A stretch of DNA of 64,000 bases. Origin: Fischerella sp. JS2. GTDB lineage: Bacteria > Cyanobacteriota > Cyanobacteriia > Cyanobacteriales > Nostocaceae. The translations under genes and the position numbers were made by a program. The stretch covers positions 3,658,001-3,722,000 of the forward strand of contig NZ_CP135918.1 of assembly GCF_032393985.1 (NCBI RefSeq), in the 5' to 3' direction. Shown piece after piece: positions 26,099 to 34,189 of this stretch. Each line of letters starts with the position of its first letter. Within the stretch, counting starts at the first letter, position 1. Below the pieces are notes generated by a model that saw only the letters and a list, made by a program, of their open reading frames with translations, was not told the DNA's origin and made no database searches.

Positions 26099-27028
26099 TT
26101 ACTCCGAACGAGAGTGAGCTACTTGCTTCAATAACCAATCTACAGCGGCATACAATACATCATCTTGCTCAGAATCTGATTGATTTGTAACCAGTTGATC
26201 AGGCACCACGATATCACCATAAAGTTGACCAAAGCGGTCAGCATAGGTTGAGATTGTCAGAAATAGCATGGCTCCATCGTTAAGCAGAAAGTCCTCATTG
26301 GCTGTTGACAATCCTCCAGTATTTTCTCCAAAGCTACGAGTGTTACGACGGCCACGAAATGCAATGGCTATTGCTTCACCAGAACTCACTGTTAATTGGC
26401 TGGTTAGGACAGCTACAGGTACATTAGGATTACTCAAGATGTAAGGAAAACCTTCTACTTGAGCGTATACTTTATTGTCCATCTTTGCTTGACCGTTCTT
26501 GTAGATCCAGTAGTTTTTCTGACCCTCTGGAGTAACGAAAGCACCAACCTGCCCCTCACCCAGAACTGGACCAATGCCTGCTAGCATGGGCCACATATTT
26601 CCGCCATGATTCAACCGAAGGTCTACAATCCAGCCACATGGTTCTTCAGCATCAATCCTGCGAATGATGTCTTGGAGCAATGAAGCGTATTGATTACTTT
26701 GCTGTTGATTGATGCATCCAAATTCCGGTAGGAGAATAAATCCAATCTTCTTTTCAAGCAACTTACCTTCAGGTTCTCGGTTGTGACTAACTGTCTCATT
26801 CTCAAGCTCTTTTGCTTGGGTAGGGGTGAGGAAAAAACTATGCTTGTTGCCGATTTGGCTTAGCAGATGGCGAATAGCATCATACGTGTCTGAAGTTGCC
26901 TGTGCAGCTTTAGCCTCGTGTAGCGCGTTGGTTTGCAACAACTCCCAGTTAACACTTTCTCTGTTGATTGAATGCGCTTGTATGATACCGAGTACCTCAT
27001 TGAGATACTTTAATGCTTCGGGTGACAT
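26099..27028 (-). CDS. S41 family peptidase
   Basis: 309-residue serine peptidase of the S41 (tail-specific/tricorn core-like) family, without signal peptide or PDZ domain. The core is visible: GFILLPEFG strand, WIVDLRLNHGGNMWPM (typical DLR.N.GG), LTSQLTVSSGEAIAIAFRGR containing the catalytic Ser, and RSFGENTGGLSTANEDF. NKHSFF near residue 62 may supply the His of the S41B type. It is located between fabD and plsC, and its downstream end carries an attC-like site. Its GC content looks higher than that of its neighbours, so acquisition as a gene cassette is possible (inference). Confidence 0.88.
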   Translation of the reverse strand: MSPEALKYLNEVLGIIQAHSINRESVNWELLQTNALHEAKAAQATSDTYDAIRHLLSQIGNKHSFFLTPTQAKELENETVSHNREPEGKLLEKKIGFILLPEFGCINQQQSNQYASLLQDIIRRIDAEEPCGWIVDLRLNHGGNMWPMLAGIGPVLGEGQVGAFVTPEGQKNYWIYKNGQAKMDNKVYAQVEGFPYILSNPNVPVAVLTSQLTVSSGEAIAIAFRGRRNTRSFGENTGGLSTANEDFLLNDGAMLFLTISTYADRFGQLYGDIVVPDQLVTNQSDSEQDDVLYAAVDWLLKQVAHSRSE

Positions 27029-27221
27029 AAGGATGTTCGCACGACGATGATTTATCTCACGTTCTTAACCGAGCTGGTCGAGGAGTGCGGAGCCGACTTG
27101 GCTAGTAAAAAATCTATCATTGCAATTGTGCGATCGCTTTACCCCTGAACCATAACTATAGTTCTTTTTGGGGTAAGCAAGGGTTAGCGTGATCGCTCTC
27201 TAATTCTCCAAATCGTAAAAG

Positions 27222-28100
27222 CTAAGTAGGTAACTCAGCTAAATTACGGATATTTTCTAAAACTAAATTTGAGCAAGTGCGTTTAATCAAGCCAGTTAAT
27301 ACGTTACCAGGTCCTATTTCCACTACTCGCTCAATCCCATGTTCTGGTAATGCCAGTGCAATTTCTCGCCAGCGTACTCCCCCTGTCATTTGTTGGATGA
27401 GGCGTTGCTTTAAGATTTCTGCTTCTGTCGCTGGGGTTGGTTCAATATTAGATAAAACTGGTACTTTAGCTTTATGAAATTCTACTGAGGCTAATATTTC
27501 TTGAAACTGAGTTGAAGCTTCTGCCATTAAAGGTGAATGAAATGCACCAGAGACTTTTAAAGGAACTGCCCGTTTTGCCTTAACTTGAGATATGACTGCT
27601 TGCACGGCTGTAGGTGTGCCAGAAATGACAACTTGACCAGGACTATTATCATTTGCGACAACTACATCAGGGGTTTCGGCAATCACTTTTTCTAGTTGTT
27701 CGCAGTCAAAATTCATCAAAGCCGCCATCATCCCACCAACAGCGCTGTCCATCAGTTCGGCACGGCGTTTGACTAAGCGTAAGCCCGCAGACCATTCAAA
27801 CACGCCAGCAACGTAAAGAGCAATGTATTCCCCTAAACTGTGACCAGCAACTAAATCTGGTTGTTGTTTTTCCTGTAGGAGATCAGCCAGAATGCTTTCT
27901 ACTACATATAAGCAAGGCTGAGTGTAGATAGTATGCGATAGTTTGTCGGCATCATTTTGACAAATTTCAATTACAGACCAGCCTAAAATTTCTTCGGCTT
28001 GAGCAAATTTATCTTTTACTAAAGGTATGTTTATTAAATCCATTCCCATTCCCAATGATTGGGAACCTTGTCCGGGAAATACCCATGCAGTTTTAGTCAT
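27222..28100 (-). CDS. fabD: Malonyl-CoA:ACP transacylase (FabD)
   Basis: Transfers malonyl from CoA to acyl carrier protein at the entry of type II fatty-acid synthesis. 292 residues. The N-terminus AWVFPGQGSQSLGMGMDL and the nucleophile elbow VAGHSLGEYIALYVAG (Ser near residue 92) are diagnostic, and KVSGAFHSPLMAEAS supplies the catalytic His. EIGPGNVLTGLIKR near the end is also conserved. Third gene of plsX-fabH-fabD on the minus strand; the 170-bp gap to fabH is filled by 7-mer repeats. Start ATG 28100. Confidence 0.96.
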   Translation of the reverse strand: MTKTAWVFPGQGSQSLGMGMDLINIPLVKDKFAQAEEILGWSVIEICQNDADKLSHTIYTQPCLYVVESILADLLQEKQQPDLVAGHSLGEYIALYVAGVFEWSAGLRLVKRRAELMDSAVGGMMAALMNFDCEQLEKVIAETPDVVVANDNSPGQVVISGTPTAVQAVISQVKAKRAVPLKVSGAFHSPLMAEASTQFQEILASVEFHKAKVPVLSNIEPTPATEAEILKQRLIQQMTGGVRWREIALALPEHGIERVVEIGPGNVLTGLIKRTCSNLVLENIRNLAELPT

Positions 28101-28162
28101 TAGTTATTAGTCATTAGTCATTGGTCATTGGTCATGAGTCATGAGTCATGAGTCATTAGTGA
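28101..28162. repeat. 7-mer tandem repeat AGTCATT/AGTCATG
   Basis: About eight tandem copies of TTAGTCA, GGTCATT and GAGTCAT variants between fabH and fabD. Similar tracts occur at 28240-28270, 29345-29395 and 42555-42615. Confidence 0.8.
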
Positions 28163-28271
28163 TTAGCTAAATTTTGTTCTTACTGTTAGTTAATGGTAAT
28201 TGCTTAGAACAAATAACCAACAACAAATAACGAGCAACTAACACAAATGACAAATGACGAATGACAAATGA

Positions 28272-29264
28272 TTATCTTCCCCATTGAAAAATAGCAGCCC
28301 CCCATGTTAAGCCAGCGCCAAAACCTGAGGCGGCAATAATGTCGTTAGGCTTAATTTTGTCCTGTCGTACTGCTTCATCCAAAGCTAGAGGGATAGAGGC
28401 GGCGGAGGTGTTGCCATAGTAAGCCAGATTACTAATAACTTTTTGTTCTGGGATGTTCAAGCGCTGGGCAACAGCGTCTATAATACGCTGATTAGCTTGA
28501 TGCAATAGGAGCCAGTTTATTTCCTCGACGCTGAGGTTGGCGCGAAACAAAGCTTTATCGATAACTTCTGGCACTTGTTGGACAGCGAAGCGGTAAACTT
28601 CTTTGCCATTCATGGTGATCGGCTGGAAGTTACCTCTACCAACAACAACACCTGGGAGTAATTCTGTGGCGTCAGGTGTGAAGGGAAGGTTAAGGCAATC
28701 GTTTTGAGTGCCGTCACTTCTCAGTTCAAATCCCAGTAAGCGATCACTATCATTTGCCTGCAATACTACTGCCCCAGCACCATCACCAAATAGTACACAG
28801 GTGCGTCGATCTTGCCAGTCTACCCAACGAGAGAGAATATCTGCTCCAATCAGTAAGACATTTTGATATACACCAGTTCTAATAAATTGGGCTGCTGTTA
28901 CCAATCCAAATACAAAACCTGAACAGGCTGCTGTCATATCAAATGCTACAGCTCTTGCTGCTCCTAGTTTGGCTTGAATTTGACAGGCACTGCCAAACAA
29001 GTCATCGGGCGTAGAGGTTGCCAGCAAAATCAAATCTAACTGTTGCGGTGTAATGCCAGCCATAGCGATCGCCGCCTCACCAGCGGCAGTGGCAAGATCT
29101 GTTAAAGATTCACCTACATTTGCCAAACGCCGTTGACGAATTCCTGTTCTTGTGGTAATCCATTCATCTGATGTTTCAACCAGTTCCGTTAGCCCTTGGT
29201 TATCCAGAAAAGTAGCTGGTACTGCTGAGCCACTTCCTGTAATTGCGATTCCTAATGTTTGCAC
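28272..29264 (-). CDS. fabH: Beta-ketoacyl-ACP synthase III (FabH)
   Basis: Condenses acetyl-CoA with malonyl-ACP to start fatty-acid chains. About 330 residues. The active-site Cys is in FDMTAACSGFVFGLVTA, the His in LLLHQANQRIID and the Asn in YYGNTSAASIPLAL, giving the Cys-His-Asn triad. GFGAGLTWGAA closes the protein. I place the start at GTG 29264 (VQTLGIAITG), preceded by GGGAG; an upstream TTG at 29279 is less likely. It lies between plsX and fabD on the same strand, with short repeats in both gaps, so probably one transcription unit. Confidence 0.95.
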   Translation of the reverse strand: MQTLGIAITGSGSAVPATFLDNQGLTELVETSDEWITTRTGIRQRRLANVGESLTDLATAAGEAAIAMAGITPQQLDLILLATSTPDDLFGSACQIQAKLGAARAVAFDMTAACSGFVFGLVTAAQFIRTGVYQNVLLIGADILSRWVDWQDRRTCVLFGDGAGAVVLQANDSDRLLGFELRSDGTQNDCLNLPFTPDATELLPGVVVGRGNFQPITMNGKEVYRFAVQQVPEVIDKALFRANLSVEEINWLLLHQANQRIIDAVAQRLNIPEQKVISNLAYYGNTSAASIPLALDEAVRQDKIKPNDIIAASGFGAGLTWGAAIFQWGR

Positions 29265-29385
29265 TCCGGGTTCTCCCAAGCTATTGGCATTGTGTCATGT
29301 GTCAAAAGTCCAAAGTTCAGAGTCAATAGTCCATAGTTTAAGTTAATCAACTACTGACTATTGACGAATGACTATTGACGAATGA

Positions 29386-30429
29386 CTATTGACTGTTTTC
29401 GGGCAATAGTTGCCCGGAGGATTTACTCTGATATTTAGATTGAATTCTTTGCAGCACCTGGTTATCCACTGCTTCTTTTGCTAATCGAATGGCATTATAA
29501 ATAGAAGGTGCTTGAGAACTGCCATGACCAATAATGCAAATGCCGTCTACACCCAAGAGCAAAGCACCTCCGTGTTCAGCGTGATCCATCCGCTGTTTAA
29601 TCCGCCTTAAGTTGGGTTTTAAAATTGCTGTACCGAATTGACCATGCAATCCTTGGGGTAATTCTTCCCTAACGATTTGCAGCATCACTTCTCCAATTGC
29701 TTCGGCAAATTTCAGCAAGACATTGCCTACGAAGCCGTCACAGACAATCACATCAAATTGACCAGAGAGGACATCGCGTCCTTCAGCATTGCCAACAAAG
29801 GCTATCTGAGAATTTTCCCGCAGCAGTTGATGGGCGCGCACAGCTGCATCATTGCCTTTGCAGTCTTCCTCACCAATGTTCAATAAACCGACTTTCGGTT
29901 CCGGAACACCCAAGACATACTGACTATAAACCGACCCCATAACGGCAAACTGCTCTAAAAATTTTGGACGGCAGTCTACATTAGCGCCGACATCAAGTAT
30001 CAGTACTTGTTTGCTAGCTATCATTGTGGGAAATACCGCACCAATTGCTGGACGATCAATTCCCGGCAGTCGTCCTAAGCGGAGCAATGCTGCTGCCATT
30101 GCTGCGCCTGAGTGACCGGCAGAAATCACTGCATCTGCCTGCCCCTGCTTGACTAAATCCATCGCCACGTTGATCGAAGCCTTGGGTTTGCGTCTGATAC
30201 CGCTTAAAGGCTCCTCATCCATCGCGATCGCGTCCTCAGCCGGAACGATCTGCACCTGCCCCAAATTAGTCTTTGGTGGCAGCACTGCTTCAACTTGTTG
30301 GGGATCACCCACCAACAACACTTCCACGCCCAACTCATCCCTAGCTCGCAGTGCGCCAGCGACGATTTCACCGGGTGCGTGATCCCCTCCCATTGCGTCA
30401 ATTGCGATTCGTACGCAAGTCGATCCCAT
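29386..30429 (-). CDS. plsX: Phosphate acyltransferase PlsX
   Basis: Makes acyl-phosphate from acyl-ACP, the first step of the PlsX/PlsY route to phosphatidic acid. 347 residues. Signatures are RIAIDAMGGDHAPGEIVAGA at the N-terminus, VISAGHSGAAMAAALLRLGR, and FVGNAEGRDVLSGQFDVIVCD. The first gene of the cluster plsX-fabH-fabD, an arrangement common to cyanobacteria. Start ATG 30429. The C-terminus is slightly extended (SSGQLLPENSQ). Confidence 0.96.
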   Translation of the reverse strand: MGSTCVRIAIDAMGGDHAPGEIVAGALRARDELGVEVLLVGDPQQVEAVLPPKTNLGQVQIVPAEDAIAMDEEPLSGIRRKPKASINVAMDLVKQGQADAVISAGHSGAAMAAALLRLGRLPGIDRPAIGAVFPTMIASKQVLILDVGANVDCRPKFLEQFAVMGSVYSQYVLGVPEPKVGLLNIGEEDCKGNDAAVRAHQLLRENSQIAFVGNAEGRDVLSGQFDVIVCDGFVGNVLLKFAEAIGEVMLQIVREELPQGLHGQFGTAILKPNLRRIKQRMDHAEHGGALLLGVDGICIIGHGSSQAPSIYNAIRLAKEAVDNQVLQRIQSKYQSKSSGQLLPENSQ

Positions 30430-30926
30430 TGCTCAGAGCTTCTAGAAACCTTACAAATTTTACCAGATGCCTCTGCTGAAAGTAGTAGATTGGGGCTGCC
30501 AATTCGCAGCTGTCAATTCAAGACTGAAGGGAAAAAGTATAAATCATAAAATAAACCTACGGATAAACCCGATGGTTTGTATTTACTTTATCCTTCTTTT
30601 TTGTCTTTTCTGCTTTCAACAAAGCAACTAACAAGCCCAACATAGCACGAATTACTCCCCACACCCACTGAATAAACAACGTACAGTGGTTAGTTGTTGG
30701 TTGTTGTTTTTTGATTGTTGTTTTTTGTAGAGACGCGAGGAACATCGCGTCTGTACATTAGTTGTTAGTTGTTTGTTGTTGGTGAGATAAAATCTTACAA
30801 CAATTAATAATGAGTGCAGCTTGGCAAAAATAACTACGCAGTCAAAAAGAGCTAAAAAGCCTAAAATATATCCTTTACAGCCTTTTGCTTGCAGTAGCAT
30901 ATTTGCATAAATACGAGGAGTGAATA
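30430..30926. other. Intergenic region with GTTGTTGG tracts and hairpin
   Basis: 497 bp between divergent plsX and the carboxypeptidase gene. It holds TTGTTGG/TTAGTTG simple repeats (30680-30790) and a dispersed hairpin at 30726-30757 (AGACGCGA...TCGCGTCT). GAGGAG at 30915-30920 is the ribosome site of the next gene. No gene is supported. Confidence 0.65.
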
Positions 30927-32249
30927 ATGCTGGAATTAATTGGTTCAGGTTTAGTTTCAATGTGGCTGGAGATGGCTGGAGTACAAATCAAGCCTTTGGA
31001 ACCGATGGATATTTTAACTTGGCAAAGTAACCCTAGCTTAATTGTTGCTCCTGATCCAAATCCAGCTGGAGTCACTACAGTGCAACAGTATCTCCAAGAG
31101 CTAGCAACATCAAAATTAGTAGCGGCGAACACTGTCCAAAGTCAAGGGATTTGGATACAGTCAGGACCAATGCTGATGGCAAATCACCAAGGTACAATTC
31201 CTTTGCCTGCGGCCTCATTAACTAAGATAGCGACCTCTCTAGTTGCTTTCAAAACTTGGGGGCCAAACCATCAATTTGAGACTTTAGTTAGCGCTACTGG
31301 GCCAATACAAAACGGAGTGTTAAAAGGTGATTTAGTCATTATTGGTAGTGGTGATCCTTTGTTTGTTTGGGAAGAAGCGATCACTCTTGGTAATACCCTC
31401 AACAAGATGGGGATCAAGCGAGTCCAAGGTAATTTAGTGATTACTGGTTATTTCGCTATGAATTTCCAACGAGATCCACTGTTAGCAGGCCAGTTACTCA
31501 AGCAAGCACTGAACTATACCACCTGGCCACGTGGAGTAATTTTTAATTACTCGCTGATGCCTAAAGGTACACCCAAGCCTCAAGTCGTAATTGCAGGTAC
31601 TGTGAAGGTGGAAGCACAACTAAATCCACAACAAACTTTGCTGGTGCGTCATCGTTCCTTACCTTTGCGGCAAATCATTAAAGAGATGAACGTTTTCAGC
31701 AACAATGATATGGCCCAGATGTTGGCAGATTTGGTGGGAGGTCATCTTGTTGTGCAGTCAACAGCCGCCCAATTAGCAAGAGTTCCTGCGTCCGAAATTC
31801 AGCTAATCAATGGCTCCGGACTAGGAGTTGAAAATCGGATTTCTCCTCGTGCTGCTTGTGCGATGTTAATGGCACTGCAACAGGAAGCAATGGCACATGG
31901 CTTAAATTTAGCAGACTTATTCCCCACCTCTGGCTTTGATCACCGGGGGACACTGCACGCTCGACACATCCCTGTTGCTACTGTGATTAAAACTGGTACT
32001 CTCAACGATGTAAGTGCTTTAGCAGGTGTAATGCCTACACGCGATCGCGGTTTGGTTTGGTTCGCGATCATTAACCGTGGCCCCTATGTATCCACATTCC
32101 GTGCTGAACAAGATAAGTTTCTGCAAAATCTGCTCAAGCAACTCCAAATAGCTCAGGGCGTTCCTAGTGTTCTTACTCCTCACTTTGGTATTAATTATGT
32201 ACCGCAACTAGGCGCAACTAATCGTAATGAGGTTTTGTTTAGAAGTTAG
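30927..32249 (+). CDS. dacB: D-alanyl-D-alanine carboxypeptidase, PBP4/S13 type
   Basis: Penicillin-binding protein of family S13 that trims or cleaves peptidoglycan peptides outside the membrane. 440 residues. The N-terminus is hydrophobic (LELIGSGLVSMWLEMAG) and may be an uncleaved export signal. The three penicillin-binding motifs are in order: S-x-x-K as PAASLTK (Ser97, Lys100), S-x-N as FSNNDMAQ (near residue 255) and KTG as VIKTGTLNDVSALAG (near residue 355). The gene symbol follows the family. It starts at ATG 30927 behind a GAGGAG ribosome site and reads towards the aspartic-protease pair. Confidence 0.9.
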   Translation: MLELIGSGLVSMWLEMAGVQIKPLEPMDILTWQSNPSLIVAPDPNPAGVTTVQQYLQELATSKLVAANTVQSQGIWIQSGPMLMANHQGTIPLPAASLTKIATSLVAFKTWGPNHQFETLVSATGPIQNGVLKGDLVIIGSGDPLFVWEEAITLGNTLNKMGIKRVQGNLVITGYFAMNFQRDPLLAGQLLKQALNYTTWPRGVIFNYSLMPKGTPKPQVVIAGTVKVEAQLNPQQTLLVRHRSLPLRQIIKEMNVFSNNDMAQMLADLVGGHLVVQSTAAQLARVPASEIQLINGSGLGVENRISPRAACAMLMALQQEAMAHGLNLADLFPTSGFDHRGTLHARHIPVATVIKTGTLNDVSALAGVMPTRDRGLVWFAIINRGPYVSTFRAEQDKFLQNLLKQLQIAQGVPSVLTPHFGINYVPQLGATNRNEVLFRS

Positions 32250-32256
32250 TTAGTTG

Positions 32257-32634
32257 TCAGATTGTCGGTAGCTGCTTCAATACTACAGTACCACCTGCCA
32301 CTGCTTGTATAGTTAACTCATACCCTTCCATCAACAACATGCCAACCAGAGGATCTGAATCGGCTTCATCGATTGGAATCCTCAGCAATTGACCATCCCA
32401 GACAATAACAGCTTCATAGACATCAAAAATGGTGCCGCTACCATCTGCTAGGATTGCTCGTCCGCGACGTTTCCAAGTTAACCCGAGTGTCGTAATCAAG
32501 TCCGGTGGTAGGGAGAGCCAGCCATTAAAACCTGTATCTACAATTGCGTTCTGTTCATATATCTGTCCGTTGGAATCAAGAATCTTGATACGGATGATGG
32601 GTTCATAATCAGCGTTAACATACCCACTAATCAT
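32257..32634 (-). CDS. Clan AA aspartic protease (retropepsin-like)
   Basis: 125-residue single-domain aspartic protease-like protein. The active-site motif is NAIVDTGFNGWLSLPPDLI (D-T-G with a hydrophobic strand), followed by a GRAILADGSGTIFDVYEA flap-like hairpin and PLVGMLLMEGYELTI. Retropepsins work as dimers, which fits the short length. I choose ATG 32634 (MISGYVNADYEPII); the longer frame adds 22 residues in the partner gene. The start overlaps the stop of the upstream gene in ATGA, so the two are translationally coupled. Role unknown. Confidence 0.85.
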   Translation of the reverse strand: MISGYVNADYEPIIRIKILDSNGQIYEQNAIVDTGFNGWLSLPPDLITTLGLTWKRRGRAILADGSGTIFDVYEAVIVWDGQLLRIPIDEADSDPLVGMLLMEGYELTIQAVAGGTVVLKQLPTI

Positions 32635-32906
32635 GCTGTTCTCTGAGTATGATCCGCTCCAAATCGACGTACGTACCGAGAACCAACACGTACGATCCAA
32701 ATTTGCGCGTTTGGGTTACGAGCTTCCAAACGAGCGCAAGCGGCAATTTCATCGGCATCAATCTCCCATGCACCGGTTTCAATGTCAATGGCAACAATTT
32801 GACCTATGTGATCTGGCTCAACGAGGCGACGCACCTCACGCTCATAAATTTCATCCCCTCGTTGAGCAAATTCTTCTTTGCTATAGCGTGGTTGCCGAAT
32901 TACCAT
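32631..32906 (-). CDS. Hypothetical protein coupled to aspartic protease
   Basis: 91-residue protein MVIRQPRYSKEEFAQRGDEI..., rich in Glu and Arg. The middle reads HIGQIVAIDIETGAWEID and then IAACARLEARNPNAQIWIVR. I recall similar small proteins paired with clan AA proteases in cyanobacteria but no function. Its TGA stop overlaps the ATG of the protease gene by the four-base ATGA junction. The arrangement resembles a toxin-antitoxin or regulatory pair, which is inference only. Confidence 0.8.
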   Translation of the reverse strand: MVIRQPRYSKEEFAQRGDEIYEREVRRLVEPDHIGQIVAIDIETGAWEIDADEIAACARLEARNPNAQIWIVRVGSRYVRRFGADHTQRTA

Positions 32907-32946
32907 TGTTTTCTATTTTATTTACTTGGGTTTATCAACCTAAAGT

Positions 32947-32974
32947 TTAGCAACTTGCTAATACAGTGTTGGGC
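32947..32974 (-). other. Possible attC remnant after SDR gene
   Basis: On the minus strand GCCCAAC (32974-32968), a good R'' box, lies 27 bp after the SDR remnant's stop. It is followed by the palindrome TTAGCAA-C-TTGCTAA (32947-32961, plus reading). No matching R' box was found, so at most half a site remains. Confidence 0.3.
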
Positions 32975-33000
32975 TACTGAATGCAGAATTGATATAAGAA

Positions 33001-33398
33001 TCAAAAATGAGCGAGATAGCCACCCTCAACCGCCAAAACTTGACCAGTGACGTAGGAGGCAGCAGTCGAAGCAAAGAAAACGACAGCACCAGCAATTTCT
33101 TTCGGTTCTCCCCATCGACCAAGAGAAGTTCGTTTTTCTAGCCAAGCAGCTTACGGCGATCGCGCATACCAACATTATTGACGAGGATATCTAATCGCCC
33201 GTGTTTTTCTCGGATTTCGCTAAACGCGTTTTGAACTGTTATTTCATCTGAAACATCAAACTGCAATGGTAAGGCGGATTTCCTCATCGAGTTAATTATT
33301 GCAACTGCACGATTTAGCCTTTCACTGTTCCGGCCATGTACAAGAACAAAAGCACCAGATCCAGCAAGTGCCTTGAGAACCTCGTTGGCATCAATCAT
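33001..33398 (-). pseudogene. SDR family oxidoreductase, internally deleted
   Basis: The first part reads VLKALAGSGAFVLVHGRNSE through DVSDEITVQNAF and GRLDILVNNVG, the nucleotide-binding half of a short-chain dehydrogenase. It then stops at 33138. In another frame the sequence continues [20 protein letters not shown] and [20 protein letters not shown], the C-terminal end of the family. The catalytic Ser-Tyr-Lys region between the two is missing, as is the N-terminal TGxxxGxG. So it has lost the start and about 90 central residues and is frameshifted. It lies in the cassette cluster downstream of an attC. Confidence 0.88.
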
Positions 33399-33457
33399 AG
33401 TTTGCCTTTTCTTGGTTAGTTTGCTCTCTCCTGTTGCACAGCAGGTGAGCAGTATTT

Positions 33458-33495
33458 GTATAACCGAAGCCGACTTCTTGCATTGGCTGTTATGG
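33458..33495. repeat. Small attC-like hairpin
   Basis: Outer ATAAC/GTTAT and inner AGCC/GGCT arms pair around a short loop (GTATAACC...GTTATGG). It resembles a miniature attC but, at 38 bp, is shorter than functional sites. Confidence 0.35.
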
Positions 33496-33510
33496 AAGCA
33501 TCTTTACGTT

Positions 33511-33597
33511 GCCTAAAATTAAGTCAACCGCTGCTAGTAACTTCTCGGACTCAACGAAGGAACTCTGTACGGTCGGTGTGCAAGCGGATTGTTATGC
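33511..33597 (-). other. attC site 2 (integron cassette recombination site)
   Basis: Read on the minus strand: R'' GCATAAC, spacer AAT, L'' CCGCTTGC, a loop of about 45 bases, L' GCAGCGG, spacer, and R' TTTTAGGC. L'' and L' are fully complementary except for one extra T in L'', the extrahelical base typical of attC. R' matches R'' in five of seven positions. Length 87 bp. It follows the arr cassette and the tRNA-like gene. Confidence 0.6.
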
Positions 33598-33622
33598 TGC
33601 GTTGGCACTAATATCTAAAAAT

Positions 33623-33693
33623 TGAAGGGGCAGGGCTCGAACTTGCGTCCAGTCGGTCTAGAGCCGACCGCTATACTACTGAGCTACCCTATT
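33623..33693 (-). tRNA. tRNA-like gene, anticodon CUA, degenerate acceptor stem
   Basis: Folded by eye: D arm GCTC-AGTAGTA-TAGC (three pairs), perfect anticodon stem GTCGG/CCGAC with loop CTCTAGA, variable loop TGGAC, T arm GCAAG-TTCGAGC-CCTGC with one mismatch. The anticodon is CUA, which would read UAG; position 37 is G. Only four acceptor pairs (AGGG/CCCT) form. It may be a decayed or phage/array-type suppressor tRNA. Between the arr gene and attC 2. Confidence 0.6.
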
Positions 33694-33745
33694 TCTCATT
33701 CTACTTTATTGCTTTGATCCTGCAACCTTTTATGAAGTTCCTGGT

Positions 33746-34189
33746 TCAGTCGTCTATTGGCTCAACACCAAGTCGCTCAAGCCGTTCAAGGCCGTCCTTC
33801 ATGGCTTTGAGTGCTTCAGGAGAGTGCCCCTGCCAATTCGTGATCTCGCCCGTAACCCGTAGAGGCGCTCGGGAACGGAATGACTTTGTCGGATTACCCC
33901 GAAACTTCTGATTCGTCAGGTTGGGGTCATCTTCAATCGGGCCAGTCGGTTCCACAATGTAAATTCTACCGGGAGCATCACCGATTGCTAGCTCCGCTCC
34001 CCACGTGGCTGCATCCAAAGTGCGGGTCAGATAGACGTAGTTTGCTGTCCTACCCTTCTTGCCAAAATTAGAGGTATGGCCCGGCATAATCAGGTCGCCT
34101 GGTTTTAGGTCAGCCCGAGTGCCATGGTAAAGAGGCCACTCCGTGACCTCGCCCGTGACCCGCAACGGCTCGCGGGAACAACATGACAT
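33746..34189 (-). CDS. arr: NAD+-rifampin ADP-ribosyltransferase (Arr), intact second domain
   Basis: The 147-residue open part after the internal TGA contains a complete Arr domain: PLYHGTRADLKPGDLIMPG (NAD-binding HGTR), ANYVYLTRTLDAATWGAELA, RIYIVEPTGPIEDDPNLTNQ, NPTKSFRSRAPLRVTGEI, then a C-terminal extension ALKAMKDGLERLERLG. Arr inactivates rifamycins by ADP-ribosylation and is often carried on integron cassettes (family knowledge). Its first 18 residues (MSCCSREPLRVTGEVTEW) are the end of domain 1. Translation would need initiation at ATG 34189, for which I see no strong ribosome site. Confidence 0.85.
   Translation of the reverse strand: MSCCSREPLRVTGEVTEWPLYHGTRADLKPGDLIMPGHTSNFGKKGRTANYVYLTRTLDAATWGAELAIGDAPGRIYIVEPTGPIEDDPNLTNQKFRGNPTKSFRSRAPLRVTGEITNWQGHSPEALKAMKDGLERLERLGVEPIDD

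Noticed and set aside
27064-27110. Second attC upstream of the S41 gene
   Set aside because: GGTTAAGAACG resembles an R' edge, but no convincing L''/L' pairing or R'' box was found.
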